From contig CM038716.1 of NCBI GenBank assembly GCA_021613375.1, positions 13,265,274-13,329,273 of the forward strand: 64,000 nt of DNA. The letters are read 5' to 3'. Shown one piece after another: positions 34,781 to 45,960 of the stretch. Made by a program: the position numbers and the translations under genes. Position 1 is the first letter of the stretch. Each line of letters begins with the position of its first letter. The notes beneath the pieces are model-generated. The model had not been told where the DNA came from. It worked only from the letters and a program-made list of their open reading frames with translations, and ran no database searches. This stretch comes from Megaleporinus macrocephalus. Lineage: Eukaryota > Chordata > Actinopteri > Characiformes > Anostomidae.

Positions 34781-36109
34781 GTACTATCTTATATATCCTC
34801 CTTTAAACCAGTAATGATAGACGGCTCCATCCCCGCCAACGTCCACGGCAGGTCGTGTGGTATTGAAGATGTACGGCTTCTTGTATCTACAGTGTCCACT
34901 TTTCTGCTTTTAGTATGAGTTTCACGCGGAGAAGATAGAAGTACAGAAGCACAAAAGGAAAGAGGCTGTGTATGAGTGTGTGGGCGTTCGAGAGAGTTCA
35001 AAGCGAGAGTTTGGCTGCGTTTATGCACTTATGCGTCCAGCCATACAGCAAATCCTGAGTGTAGGATTAACACTCGCAGAGGTCAGTACTGCCCAGCTGC
35101 CCTCAAATGAATGCCGCAGGGGTTAATTCAACATTGTAGGTGTTTATTAGTACTGGATTAGTGAAAAGCCCACCACTACTGGTTTTAATAACAATTATAG
35201 AATTTTATACAGTGGAATAAACAAAAAATGTTTTATTTTTCTTTATTATTTTATTTCTTTTATTATTTTTTTGCTTTAATTAGTTCTGTATTATTTAACT
35301 TATTTTATTTTGTTATTATTATAATATCTTGTTTTTTTCCTCTTAAATTTCTTTTGAACTAATTAACTTTTTTATTATTTGTATAATCTCTTACCCTCTT
35401 TTTATCTGAATTTCTTACTAATTAAATCTTAAATCAATTTTTTATTATTATTATTTTTTCTACTTTTATGTTCACTGTTACTTTCTTCTCAGTTGTTTTA
35501 ATTTATAATGATTAAATTCAGATTTTATTTTCTTTATATCAATCCCTGTTCATGTAAATGCTCGGCTACATTGAAAATGAGGGTTATACCACAATGTACA
35601 TCTGAGCTTGATTGATTGATTGAAACAGTATTATCTACAATATTATTGCCAAAGATTTTAAATTTGGAGCGCTATATTCCTATACAAGATCCTGCTCTAA
35701 AGTGATGCCGTGTACTAATAACATATAAGAGTGTAGATTTGAAGCAAGGGTGTAGATTTACTTTCCACACTTAATTTAATAACAAATAAATTTGAGATAA
35801 ATTTAAAATTTTATGTCATTCATCCAGCTTTTTTTTATTTTAAGATCTTGTTTCAGGCAAAAATATATTTAATATATCATTTTATAACTGCATCTAGACC
35901 TACAAAATTCAGAGCTCAAACAATCTGTGAACGCTGCTGCCTACCTACACGATGAACTTCAAATTTTAGGCTTTAGATTTAAAATTCTACAATTCAAATT
36001 TAAGATTTCAGCGTGTAATCTTCAAAGATTAAGATTAGGTTTAAGATTAAGATTAAGTTCACTTCGAAGTTGATTTCTAACTTCTAAACCAGTCTTTTTA
36101 GCTACCAGT
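34781..36109. other. Spacer, strongly AT-rich after 35.15 kb
   Basis: The 34789-35028 minus frame has no recognisable domain. From 35210 to 35540 T-rich low-complexity DNA dominates. No gene is seen. Confidence 0.35.
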
Positions 36110-36255
36110 AGATGAACTACTTAGTTAGCATTTCAGTTATACTATAAAACGTGGTTCTTTAGTTTAACCTAAAACAAGTTGTGTTAACTTAAATTACATA
36201 ATTTTATTCAACCTAAATAAATGTCTGTTTTTTTGCGGTCATTTTTTTGAGTGGA
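36110..36255. mobile_element. Partial MITE (TTATTCAACCTAAA family)
   Basis: TTTAACCTAAAACAAGTTG, TTTTATTCAACCTAAATAAA and TTTTTTGAGTGGACCC match internal words of the element at 36730-36955. Termini are lost. Confidence 0.5.
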
Positions 36256-36479
36256 CCCAAAAATAATTTGCTGTTTACCATATTAAGTTTTTTTTTATTT
36301 AGGTTACAATTTACCTTTCTGTAATCTTAGATATAGAAGTGTAGAGACTTTCGACCTTTTCGATCATTGAGCAAAACCTCTCAGCTAGTTCAGAGATTTA
36401 TTAAAAATGCATCTGCAGTGCCTACAACAGTTGCATGACTTCACACCAGGACTTAGTAGTAACTTATACAGCTGAAAAA

Positions 36480-36729
36480 GCTATAAGTGTTAAAAAAAAA
36501 TAGTTAATACTGTAAAAAGCATGAAATTTTATTCAACTCAAATAAAGGTGCAGCAATGTTTTATTCAACGGATTTATGTGAAGTAAATAAATCCAGTTTA
36601 CTTGCTTGTTACCACATTTTTTTATATACCATGTTTACATTGTGTAATGTATTTAATTTCATGTGAACCCACAGTTAAACCGACAAATACTAAAAGTACT
36701 TCAATTACTTTCTTGTCATCTAGCCACGA
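36480..36729. mobile_element. Partial MITE of the same family
   Basis: ACTGTAAAAAGC, TTTTATTCAACTCAAATAAA and TTACTTGCTTGTTACCACAT are family words. The order suggests a copy broken by the next one. Confidence 0.45.
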
Positions 36730-36955
36730 AAACACAGTAAAAAGTTTTTTGTTGGTACAACCTCTACAAAAACTTACCTCATATAGAAACAAGGAATTGA
36801 GCTACTTTTATTCAACCTAAAAAAATATTTTTTGTTGTGTTTAAATGAACAAATGAATTATTCTTCCGGTCAAAGTCAAATTTTTTGAGTGGAGTAAAAC
36901 TAGTTCAGTTGCTTGTTTCCACATGAAGTAGCAAAGCACTTTTTAACGGGGATAT
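36730..36955. mobile_element. MITE (GTGCTTTGTTGGTA family), near complete
   Basis: The left end is CACAGTAAAAAGTTTTTTGT followed by TGGTACAACC. The right end is GCTTGTTTCCACATGAAGTA, GCAAAGCACTTTTTAACGG. They are inverted partners. The interior has TTTTATTCAACCTAAAAAAA and GTCAAATTTTTTGAGTGG. No coding frame. Confidence 0.7.
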
Positions 36956-37607
36956 CTCGAATAGGTTGAAAGACTTCTACCAGAAAATAAAAGCTTTAAA
37001 AAGCTGTGGTTGTACTACTGGCAATAACCACATGGTTTCAGTCCTGATAAAGCAGAACATATTTTTTTAGCTATTTCAGCCATGATTTTATTTATTTAGT
37101 TGTTTTATTTTTTGTCCTGTGGCCAATCAGAGAGCTGAACAGCTCTCCAATAGTGGACTCCTTAGCACTACTGACTTACTTTCCAGTCACTTTTACTGTT
37201 ATTATTTATCAAAGAACTTAATGTGATGCATTTGACAGCTATTCTTAGCTGCTGCCTTACCTTTACCTGTAGACGTTCTCGTGCTGGGCTACCCATGTGC
37301 TGATTATACTGTGTTTATGCACCTCAGCGCCATATTTCTGTGTGGTACTCGGCTGGGAAGGTGTTGGATGGATGTTGAAAACTGTAGTGTGAGCCTTGCA
37401 CAGCCTAATGGCCTTCATGAAGCATGGCAGCGTTTCTTAGACTGTGTGGCACGTTGTCACATATTTATCCAGGGGTCTAGCGGTCTTCGTGTGAAAGCAT
37501 CATTACAGTGACAGGAGAGATTTGGGCACTGCAGCTTCTCGTGCCCTAAATGTCCTGAGGAGTTGTCCATCAGGAATAAACTAGCTTTCCAACAGAGCGG
37601 TCCACAG
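36956..37607. other. Spacer without supported gene
   Basis: The 76-codon plus frame at 37281-37511 has no recognisable domain. CAATCAGAGAGCTGAACAGC occurs near 37123. Nothing else is supported. Confidence 0.35.
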
Positions 37608-37765
37608 CACCCTGTAGAAAGTGCTTCGTTGGTACAACCTACAAAAAAAACACTTCATGTGGAAACAAGCGACTGAACCAGTTTTACTCAACCTAGAAAC
37701 AAAGTTTTAACGAATGATTCTTTCAGTCCAAGTTGTTAATTACGTTGCACTTTCTACGGTGGAGG
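37608..37765. mobile_element. MITE (GTGCTTTGTTGGTA family), complete short copy
   Basis: The left end CCTGTAGAAAGTGCTTCGTT and right end GCACTTTCTACGGTGG are inverted partners. The interior has GGTACAACCTAC, GGAAACAAGCGACTGAAC and TTTTACTCAACCTAG. Confidence 0.75.
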
Positions 37766-37976
37766 GAACGTTTTACAGTCGCAGCTCTTTCATTATGCTC
37801 TATTTTATAAACAGATCACAGACTGCGATGAGCCTGAAGCTCTAATAGCATCTCAGTCCTCGACTCCACTCTCAGCCAGCCTCAAGTTGCTTTTCAGAGT
37901 AAAAAAAAGGCCAAACTATCCAAAAAATACAGCCCATTAAAATAAATAAAAGCCACCAATGACAATTGTGATACCC

Positions 37977-38379
37977 TAGGGTTGTGCGATATTGACAGAA
38001 AATGATATATCAATATTTTCTGTTGATAATGATAATAAACGTGTTGGCAAGAACCTGACGATACAATACATATCGTGATACAATATGTTGCGATACTGCA
38101 AGCAAAGTGATTTTTCAAATCCTACTATAAAACACACCACTGTATGAACAGGTTTATCAATGTTTACACTAGCACTGCACCTTGATGCTGATTGTTAATG
38201 CTGGAGTGGAGCTGAAAATGGATTACAACACTGCCAACTAGTGGTCAGAGGTTTAAATACAACACACAATGATAGACTGTCTGTGTATCGACACTGTGTT
38301 TTTGAGAATTAATACAGTATCACCAAACATAATTCAATATTCATATAATTCATATTCAATATTTTGATATTTTTTCTAA
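37977..38379 (-). mobile_element. hAT-like MITE, inverted copy, one end lost
   Basis: It begins TAGGGTTGTGCGATATTGAC and carries, in reverse order, the blocks of the complete copy at 38829-39243: GGCAAGAACCT, ATTACAACACTGCCAACTAG, TGGTCAGAGG and ACAGTATCA. The TAGGGGTGTAAG terminus is missing at the right. Confidence 0.7.
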
Positions 38380-38828
38380 AAAGCAGTTACACTAATTTTA
38401 TTCAACCTAAAAATGTAGCTTGAATTAGTAATTCTTTCAATCAAAATCATTTATTAGGTTGAATAAAACTAAATGAAACTATAAGTTGTGTCTCAAGATT
38501 GTCCTAATGCAGCACTTTCTACTTTCGTTTTTATTATTAAAATAAATAAAAAATAGGTCAGTGAAAATTGTGATAAACTGTTTTGTTGGTATAATCTAAA
38601 AAAAAATACTAACCAGCAATTGAACTAATTTTGTTCAACCTAAAATTGTAACTTGAATGACTAATTCTTTCAATCAAAGTAATTTTTTGGGTTAAATAAA
38701 ACTTCAACAATTTTTTCAACAAAAAATCAAACAATTACATGTTGCCACATAACAACTAAACGGGTGCTTGTTACCACATAAGTAATTAGTTGAGGTTTTA
38801 CCAACGAAGCACTTCTTACAGTATCTAC
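38380..38828. mobile_element. Two degraded MITEs (TTATTCAACCTAAA family)
   Basis: Bases 38380-38525 carry TTTTATTCAACCTAAAAATG and GCAGCACTTTCTA. Bases 38575-38820 carry TGTTTTGTTGGTATAATCTA, TTTTGTTCAACCTAAAATTG and ACCAACGAAGCACTTCTTAC. The second copy's terminus abuts the target duplication of the next element. Confidence 0.65.
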
Positions 38829-39243
38829 TAGGGGTGTAAGAAAATATTGAAATGTTGATAATTATTCGTTCATTATATCTAAATATATGTTTAGTGATAC
38901 TGTATCAATTTTCGAAAACACAGTATCGATTATCACTAATTAATAGTTTACATGCAAAGATTCCTGTTTCTGGCAGCCAGTGACTCATAGCATGTTGTGT
39001 TTAAACCTCTGACCACTAGATGCCAATGTTGGAATCCATTTTCAGCTCCACTCCAACATTAACAAGAAGCACAAGGGCGCAGTGCTATTGTAATGCTATT
39101 ATAAGCGTTGTTGAACTTGTTCACATAGTGTTATGTTTTTATACTAAAATTGCAATATATCACTTTGCTCACAATATCACAATATATAATCAACTGTATA
39201 TTGAATCGTGACAGCTGTAGGTTCTTGCCAATACACAGCCCTA
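38829..39243 (+). mobile_element. hAT-like MITE, complete, with 8-bp target duplication
   Basis: The element starts TAGGGGTGTAAGAAAATATT and ends GCCAATACACAGCCCTA, so the outermost bases are an imperfect inverted repeat (TAGGGGTG and CAGCCCTA). It is flanked on both sides by the same octamer GTATCTAC at 38821-38828 and 39244-39251. An 8-bp duplication is the mark of hAT and some related superfamilies. It is 415 bp long with no long coding frame, so it must have been moved in trans. Relatives are at 12976-13206 and 37977-38379. Confidence 0.85.
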
Positions 39244-39251
39244 GTATCTAC

Positions 39252-39884
39252 TGATTGACCATCGCTGCCTACGGGATATATTTTGAATAGCAGTAACGAA
39301 CAGTTCTAGATGTGGTTAATGATGAAACCTGAATGTTAATGTTTTAAAGCTTATTCTGAGTTACTGAATTCTTGTTTTATTCTTGTTTTGCAGACTGAAG
39401 GATGTGGTTTAGAAGTTTTTTTCCCATAATACCCAATAATATTCACGGGTGTTACACTCCTTATCCATATTGCCGGAATCACACTGAATTATTTTTCACC
39501 TTCAGCTGGAGTCTAGATGAGGCATGAGTGCTGTTATCTGCAGACTGCATGATGTTTTCACAGTTAATATTCACTTTTGAATCTCACTGAACGTAAAGCC
39601 TTGTGGATCTGAAACTGGCTAGATGAACGGAATATCTGCAGCTGCATGTAGTTGTGATTATCTTGATTTTGAGTAGAAAAAGTTTGATATAAATATATAC
39701 CACATATAAATATATAGGTTTTTTAGAACTCGATGCCAATAAATAGTCATATTTTTTCTACTTGATGGCAAAAACAAACTTAATAACATCTGGGAGTTTT
39801 AGACTAACCTAAATGAGTTCTATGGTTTAGAAGCAATTGAACCGTTCTTTCAATCGACTCTACTGTTACTCGGTTTTAAATTTC
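39252..39884. other. Spacer; weak splice-acceptor-like site
   Basis: TTTTATTCTTGTTTTGCAG ends at about 39393, a pyrimidine-rich run with CAG. The following bases give no long open frame, so I list it only as a weak site. Confidence 0.3.
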
Positions 39885-40400
39885 TGCCAGATCTTTAGTG
39901 AGTTTTCAAGATATCAGCTCCGCTCCAGCTCCAAATTGTCTAATCTGACTGTCTAATTGGGGCTAGTATACAGCTTTTTGAATGGATGCTCAGATTCTGG
40001 AAAACAACAGATTTTTTCCAGAATTTTCCCCCATAGAGAATGAATAGGATGGAAAAGTGCACGCCAATCTACTAAGTTTCTGCTCAACCAACAGACACCA
40101 TTTCACATACACTGACTCAGGACAGACCCCCGACCATGACTGCAGTGTTAGTTTGACCTGCACTCGTCTGTTTGTTGTTTTTTTCCGTTCCTCTTTTTTC
40201 CCCATAGAGTCCCATTCATTTTCGAGTGCCACCAAAACTCATGGTTTGGTTAAACCTACAACGACCAAACTGCCTGAACTCACTGAGAGCAGATCCTCAA
40301 ACACACTGACCCGCACTCCTCTCTTTGTAGTTTATTCAAACCATCATGTGTTTTCTTCAGGAAATGCACTTTTCTAGTTACCAGTAGATCATTTATCTAG
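39885..40400. repeat. Dispersed repeat (CCAAATTGTC/CCCATAGAGAATGAAT family), copy 1
   Basis: It contains CTCCAAATTGTCTAATCTGA, CAGCTTTTTGAATGGATGCT, TTTTCCCCCATAGAGAATGA, ATCTACTAAGTTTCTGCTCA and a later CCCCATAGAGTCCCATTCAT. The reverse complements of these occur in inverse order at 56090-56785, so the two loci are inverted copies of one family. Open frames in it are not shared intact. Confidence 0.75.
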
Positions 40401-40551
40401 GTTGTACCTACAAAGCACATTTCATATATAAATTTTTTTCATTTCTCTTGATAGCAGAAGTTAGAAGTTATAGCTGACAGTGATAGCAGTCAGTTTGCTG
40501 TCTACTGATTGCTGGTGTACGTACAAGAGGAGGGAGTTTAATTTTTAAGCT

Positions 40552-40840
40552 ACTTCAAAACTCCACAGATCCATCCTTTCTAACAATCCTTGGATTTGCA
40601 TTGGTAGCCTTTAAGAAACCAGAGATCGGCAACCTTGCCGAGACAGGAAGCACGGATTTCTGCCAGATCTTCGATGAGTTTATAAGATATCTTCTCTGTT
40701 CCAGCTCCAAATTGTCCAATCTGACTGTCTGATTGGGGATTGTATACAACTTTTTGAACAGATGCTCAGAAACTCCACAGATCCATCCTTTCTAACGAAA
40801 TCCATTCTTTCTAGCCTTCAAGAAACCAGAGATCGGCAAC
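40552..40840. repeat. Tandem duplication with part of the same family
   Basis: CTCCACAGATCCATCCTTTC and AAGAAACCAGAGATCGGCAA each occur twice (about 40560/40773 and 40613/40822). Between them lies a second copy of the CTGCCAGATCTT, CTCCAAATTGTCCAATCTGA and CAACTTTTTGAACAGATGCT blocks seen at 39890. Confidence 0.8.
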
Positions 40841-40874
40841 TTCAAACATAACAGAAATGGAATAGAATTTAGAA

Positions 40875-41065
40875 CTATTTGCCAGACAGCAGAATTTGAC
40901 CTTCACATTTAACCCCTACGTGCAGTGAAACACCTACCTGGGAGCAGTTAGAGGCTAGTTGCCTTGCTCAAGGGCACTTCAGTCATGTCTTGTTGGTGTG
41001 AGGGATCTAACCGAAGACCTTCCGGTCAAAAGACCAGATCACAAAACTTTAGCCCACGACTGCCC
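40875..41065 (-). mobile_element. tRNA-derived SINE with degraded head
   Basis: On the plus strand: GAATTTGACCTTCACATTTA, ACGTGCAGTGAAACACC, GGGAGCAGTTAGAGG, CCTTGCTCAAGGGCACTTCA and, to the right, GACCTTCCGGTCAAAAGACC and CACGACTGCCCC. On the minus strand the right end gives GGCAGTCGTGGGCTAAAG (A-box position) and TCTTCGGTTAGATCC (B-box position, one or two mismatches from GGTTCGANTCC). The GGGGGCAGTGAGCAC block is deleted in this copy. Confidence 0.8.
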
Positions 41066-42022
41066 CAGGATTATAGGTCATTACGTCTCCTCTGCAACAA
41101 GCTATGAAATAACTTAAGTTTGGGAGAAGGACCAAATCCAAACTCCTTCTATCCATCATTACACACTCTATATAAACCACTCCTCTGCCCTCACCTTCTC
41201 TTGACAAGATTTACACCCTACCACCTTCCCAGCTCCTCCATCTCTTCCAAAATCTTACTCACTCTGCGTTGGGCAAGGGGGGCCTGGCTTCAAAACCCAG
41301 CAGCCGAAGCCACCAAGAACTCCAGCACTTCTCAAAATGACTTTGAGATGCTGTCGATTGGAGTGGACATGTTAGAACAAAGCTCGGGGTCAGTTCAGCA
41401 TGACCTTTCTTATCTAGCCTTCAGGACACCAGAGATATGGACCCTGAGACTGGTGTCTTCTCCGAGGAGTCCATGCTCTTAGTACCGTAATCAGGTGATC
41501 TCTCTCTGGAAGCGTCTTCTCCGAGCAGCCCCTTTGCCGTAGTAGTGATGATGATGTTGTGGTTTGATGAAGTGAATGTTCTTCTTAAACTGCTGTACCG
41601 AGTCCAACAGCGACGGCAGCAGGCTGACTCATCAGGGACCGCGAGGAAACTTTGTTATTAATTGCGAGATCTACTACTTGCTTCCTTATGTTGGGTTTCT
41701 CTAATTAGCAAACAGAAGAAAAACCTGTTACCATTAAAACTCGTTCCCATTCTGGAACTGGCCGGTCTTCTGTATGTTCGGTTCAATTTAGTTTTAATGT
41801 TTATTTTTTTTCCTTTTCTTTTATAAACAACACTGTCAAGCCAAAGCAGCTTTCCAGAACTGCAGGTCCAGCTTCATCATTAATATAGCCAAGGCAGGAA
41901 AACCAGGAGGAAATGGAAATATGATGAAAGGTTGTGGAATTTTTGCCTATGAAAGTCTGGATCTTCCATATGTAGCTATATGTCATGGGGCATATCATAA
42001 ACTGTGGCTGGATTATGTCAAA
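41066..42022. other. Spacer without supported gene
   Basis: A 120-codon plus frame at 41120-41482 has no recognisable domain and no splice context. ATGATGATGTTG occurs near 41551. Nothing is repeated elsewhere in the window. Confidence 0.35.
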
Positions 42023-42197
42023 TAGAGGTGAGCGATATGGCCCTATAATAATATCACAATATTTCAAGGTATTTTGGCAAAAACGATACTCGATAGCGAT
42101 ATGATAATAAAAAAAAAAAAAATCAAGAATGCACTACTGCAACAAAATGAAAATTAATTTTTTTTTATTGCATACGATATGATATGGCACACCCCTA
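42023..42197. mobile_element. Short hAT-like MITE (CGATATGG termini)
   Basis: The left end TAGAGGTGAGCGATATGG and the right end CGATATGATATGGCACACCC plus CTA are inverted partners over about 18 bp with mismatches. The interior has AT-rich ACAATATTTCAAGGTATTTT and a poly(A) of 14. No flanking 8-bp duplication is seen. Confidence 0.6.
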
Positions 42198-42426
42198 ACT
42201 GAGATATTAAAAAATACAAGAATTTTCATCAGTACAGAAGTCAGTGATCCAGAATGTCACGATACTAAATAATGCACTCCAAATATCTCCATATATCCAG
42301 GACTGAAGTAAAGTGAATGATACTGGACAGATCAAATCTGTCTATAGTAGATACATAATGGGAAATGAGAAAAATTTAAATTTTTCTTTTGATAAAAACA
42401 GTAGAAGTAGTACCTGATGTGATAAT

Positions 42427-42514
42427 TAGGGATGGGTGGTGATATTTTAGGGTATCACGATATTCAAAAATGTTGGCAATATTATTGTGTACGATACGAT
42501 ATGGTACACCCCTA
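42427..42514. mobile_element. Very short hAT-like MITE
   Basis: TAGGGATGGGTGGTGATATT on the left and ACGATATGGTACACCCCTA on the right are imperfect inverted partners. Only 88 bp remain. Confidence 0.55.
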
Positions 42515-42741
42515 ATGTCAAATATACTATATTTCTTATCTTTACAGTAATTTAAGCATATATTTGTTACTATATATGGATTAATGGCACTTACAGAGTT
42601 TTCATAACTAGACTTCTTGTAACTGGAAAGCTATTATGATTGAACAAGCAAGTCTGGGTCCTAGCATCCTTCAAACCAAATTAAGATTAATTTCATTTAT
42701 ACTTGATCATCTCTAACAATCCTCAGATTTCAGCTAAATTA

Positions 42742-43905
42742 CACTACACTGCCAAAAGTATTCGCTCTTGAGTGACGTCCCATTATTTAATCCATAGGGT
42801 TTGATATGATGTCGGCCCAACCTTTGCAGCTATAACAGCTTCAGCTCTTCTGGGAAGGCTCTCCACACGGTGTAGGAGAGTGTTTATGGGAATGTTGGAC
42901 CGTTCTTCCAGAAGACCATCTGTGAGGTCAGACACTGATGTTGGACGAGAAGGTCTGGCTCACAGTCTCCGATTCTAATTCATCCCAAAGGTCTTCTATC
43001 AGGTTGAGGTCAGGACTCTGTGCAAGCCAGTCAAGTTCTTCCACACCAAACTCGCTCCTCCATGTCTTTATGGAGCTGCTCTGTGCACTGGTGGGCGGTC
43101 ATGTTGGAACAGGAAGGGGTCGTCCCCAAACTGTCCCCACAAAGTTGGGAGCATGAGTCTCTTCTGAAGCATTAAGAGTTCCTTTCACTGGAACTGAGAA
43201 GCCAAGCCCACCTCCTGAAAAACAACCCCACATCATGATCCCCCCTCCACCAAACTTTACACTCAGCACAATGCAGTCAGAGTACCATTCTCCCGGCAAC
43301 TGCCAAACCCAGACCCGTCCATTGGATTTCCAGACGGAGAAGTGTGATTGGTCTCTCCAGAGAACACGTCTGCTCTAGAGTCCAGTGATGGCGTGCTTTA
43401 CTCCACTGCATCCGACACTCTGCATTGTTCTTGGTGATGTAAGGCTTGGATACAGCTGCTCGGCCATGGAGACCCATTCCATGAAGCTCTCTACGCTCTG
43501 TTCTTGAGCTGATCTGAAGACCACATGAAGTTTGGAGGTCTGTAGTGATTGACTCTGTAGAAAGTTGGTGACCTCTGTGCACTATGCTCCTCAGCATCCG
43601 CTGACCCGCTCTGTCATTGTACGTGTTCTACCACTTGGTGGCGGAGTTGCTGTCGTTCTCAATCACTTCCACTTTGTTCTAACACCACTGACCGTCCACT
43701 GTGGAATATTTAGTAGTGAGGAAACTTCACCACTGGACTTCACAGGTGGCTTCCTATCACGGTACCACACTGGAGTTCACTGAGCTCCTGAGAGAGACCC
43801 ACTCTTTACTAATGTGTGTAGAAGCAGTCTGCAGGACTAGGTGCTGGTTTTCTACACCTGAACACCTGAATTTAATGACTTGGATGGGTGAGTGAATATA
43901 GTGAA
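42742..43905 (-). pseudogene. Tc1-like transposon with broken transposase, copy 1
   Basis: The plus-strand left end CACTGCCAAAAGTATTCGCT matches the terminal repeat type of a widespread fish Tc1-like family. The other end, ATGGGTGAGTGAATA near 43884, is followed by a truncated terminus. On the minus strand the transposase is recognisable in pieces: TDLQTSCGLQISSRTERREL and HGMGLHGRAA, then HHWTLEQ, then [20 protein letters not shown]. These cover the DNA-binding region and the part around the second catalytic acidic residue of the DDE domain. Frames change several times, so it cannot encode a transposase. A partner copy lies inverted at 44813-45722. Confidence 0.9.
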
Positions 43906-44812
43906 CATGGCTATCATCAGCAGGGCAAAGCAAATGAATTATTTGCCTAATGAATTTGAAGAAAGTACAGTGGGCCTAGGACGGAGCCCTGTGGGATACC
44001 ATACATTTATATGTGGCCTGCCATGTAGTATCTGAACCAGGATAGCACAACGATATTTTCTAGCCTGTGTATTAGAGTTTTTTTCAGTGATGTTGTCAAA
44101 TGTGAGAGCAATAAGTCCAAACAGTGACCCCTGGTTTGGAGGACAGCGACAGGTTATTTACTATCTTCAGCTGTGTTCTTCCAGTTGTGAGATAAAGGGC
44201 TAAACTCTGTAACTTTGCTTCGTGCAGAGGGACCGGGTGGCACTTTGAACCAGAGGATGAGAATTGACCATGCCAAGGGTCTCGAAACTTGTCAAAGGAC
44301 TGCTGTCCTTGTGCCAAGGTAAATTCCAGACACAAACAAAGCCTGGAGCTGAGGGAAATCATCAGTCTGCCTCACACTGTGCTTCTTTTGATGGACCAGC
44401 CGAGGAGATTTCACTCTGCCCCCACAAGGGCTTACACTGCTGGCTGCGAGGATACAGGCCGGTTTTGAAATGTCCTTTGTTTCCGTGTCCCCTTTTCTTC
44501 CTTTAGGAAGAACAATCCTTCTTTGCTCTTGCTGTTGAAACTTCTGTGTAATGCTTAGCCGGTTAGAAAGGCTTTCTCTACTTCAACAGTCGCTTTCATG
44601 TTGCTGCCTGGACCCCCAAGACTCAAACCCACTCCATTGATTTAGCCTCCGCAGAAACAGAACCACCTTTTAGGTGTACTTGAAACGCACTATTTGGAAA
44701 CGGTCACGATTTTTCTGAGTGTGAAGGTTTTCTTGAAGAACAAGCTCTAATCCAAGCCATACATATCTAAAATAGCATGAAAAACAAGATGCCACCTGTG
44801 CAGCAAGTCCAG
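43906..44812. other. Spacer between the inverted Tc1-like copies
   Basis: Not repeated within the window. The phrase GGGCCTAGGACGGAGCCCTG, followed by TGGGATACCAT near 43990, resembles wording seen in fish interspersed repeats, but I cannot assign it. Short frames at 44096-44506 on both strands lack recognisable domains. Confidence 0.3.
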
Positions 44813-45722
44813 TGGTGAAGTTTCCTCACTACTAAATATTCCTCAGTGGTGTTCTAACAAAGTAGAAGTGATTGAGAACGACAGCAACTCCGCCACCAAG
44901 TGGTAGAACATGTACAATGACAGAGCGGGTCAGCGGATGCTGAGGAGCATAGTGCACAGAGCTCACCAACTTTCTACAGAGTCCATCACTACAGACCTCC
45001 AAACTTCATGTGGTCTTCAGATCAGCTCAAGAACAGAGCGTAGAGAGCTTCATGGAATGGGTCTCCATGACCGAGCAGCTGCATCCAAGCCTTACATCAC
45101 CAAGAACAATGCAGAGCCGCCACTGGACTCTAGAGCAGTGGAGACATGTTCTCTGGAGTGACCAATCAGGCTTCTCCGTCTGGCAGGCCGATGGACGAGT
45201 CTGGGTTTGGCGGTTGCCGGGAGAGCGGTACTTGTCTGACTGCATTGTGCTGAGTGTAAAGTTTGGTGGAGGGGGGTTGTTTTTCAGGAGGTGGGCTCGG
45301 GCCCGTAGTTCCAGTGAAGGGAACTCTTAATGCTTCAGCAGACCAAGAAACTCTGGACAATTTCATGCTCCCAACTTGACTGTGGGCACAGTTAGAGGAC
45401 ATCCCCTTCCTGTTCTATGATGACCGCCCACCAGTGCACAGAGCAGCTCCATAAGGACATGGAGGAGCGAGTTTGGTTGGAGGAACCTGACTGGCCTGCA
45501 CCTCAACCTGATAGAACACCTTTGGGATGAATTAGAGCGGAGACTGTGAGCCAGACCTTCTCATCCAACATCAGTGTCTGACCTCACAGATGGTCTTCTG
45601 GAAGAACGGTCCAACATTCCCATAAACACTCTCCTAAACCGTGTGGAGAGAATTCCCAGAAGAGTTGAGGCTGTTATACCTGCAAAGGTTGGGCCGACAT
45701 CATATTAAACCCTATGGATTAA
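44813..45722 (+). pseudogene. Tc1-like transposon with broken transposase, copy 2
   Basis: Same family as copy 1 but in the plus orientation, and missing the first terminal repeat and the start of the gene. In-frame pieces: MLRSIVHRAHQLSTESITTD (about 44928), then TLEQWRHVLWSDQSGFSVWQ and RVWVWRLPGERYLSDCIVLS in another frame, then remnants of the acidic C-terminal part around 45490-45560. The first catalytic aspartate region (LWSDQS, where D is kept) is visible. Frameshifts near 45110 and 45290 break the gene. It ends in TATGGATTAAGAATGGG and a GT/TA microsatellite in place of the outer terminal repeat. Confidence 0.9.
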
Positions 45723-45728
45723 GAATGG

Positions 45729-45805
<77 letters not shown>
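45729..45805. repeat. (GT)n(TA)n microsatellite
   Basis: About 14 bp of GT followed by about 62 bp of TA, sitting where the terminal repeat of Tc1-like copy 2 would be expected. Confidence 0.97.
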
Positions 45806-45807
<2 letters not shown>

Positions 45808-45810
<3 letters not shown>

Positions 45811-45960
45811 ATTAGATGAGAACTGTAAATAACACTGGGCTGCTTCCACAAGAAGAAGCTTGGAAATCAACACACTGATGCATATAAAATCTTTACTTAC
45901 TCTATTAATACTGTTTAATATTTAATAATAAAGAGTTGTAAGTGTTAATGATATGGCCAA
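45808..45960 (+). repeat. Interspersed repeat with a single 51-bp unit
   Basis: TTAGATGAGAACTG, ACTGGGCTG, AGAAGCTTGGAAAT, CACACTGATG and then one copy of CTTTACTTACTCTATTAATA with CTGTTTAATATTTAATAATA. This is the unexpanded counterpart of 14586-16035. Confidence 0.85.

Noticed and set aside
39375..39395. Splice acceptor TTTTATTCTTGTTTTGCAG
   Set aside because: Pyrimidine-rich CAG sites are frequent by chance in T-rich DNA, and no open exon follows.
41120..41482. 120-codon plus frame
   Set aside because: No recognisable domain, low-complexity Ser/Thr/Leu composition and no exon signals.
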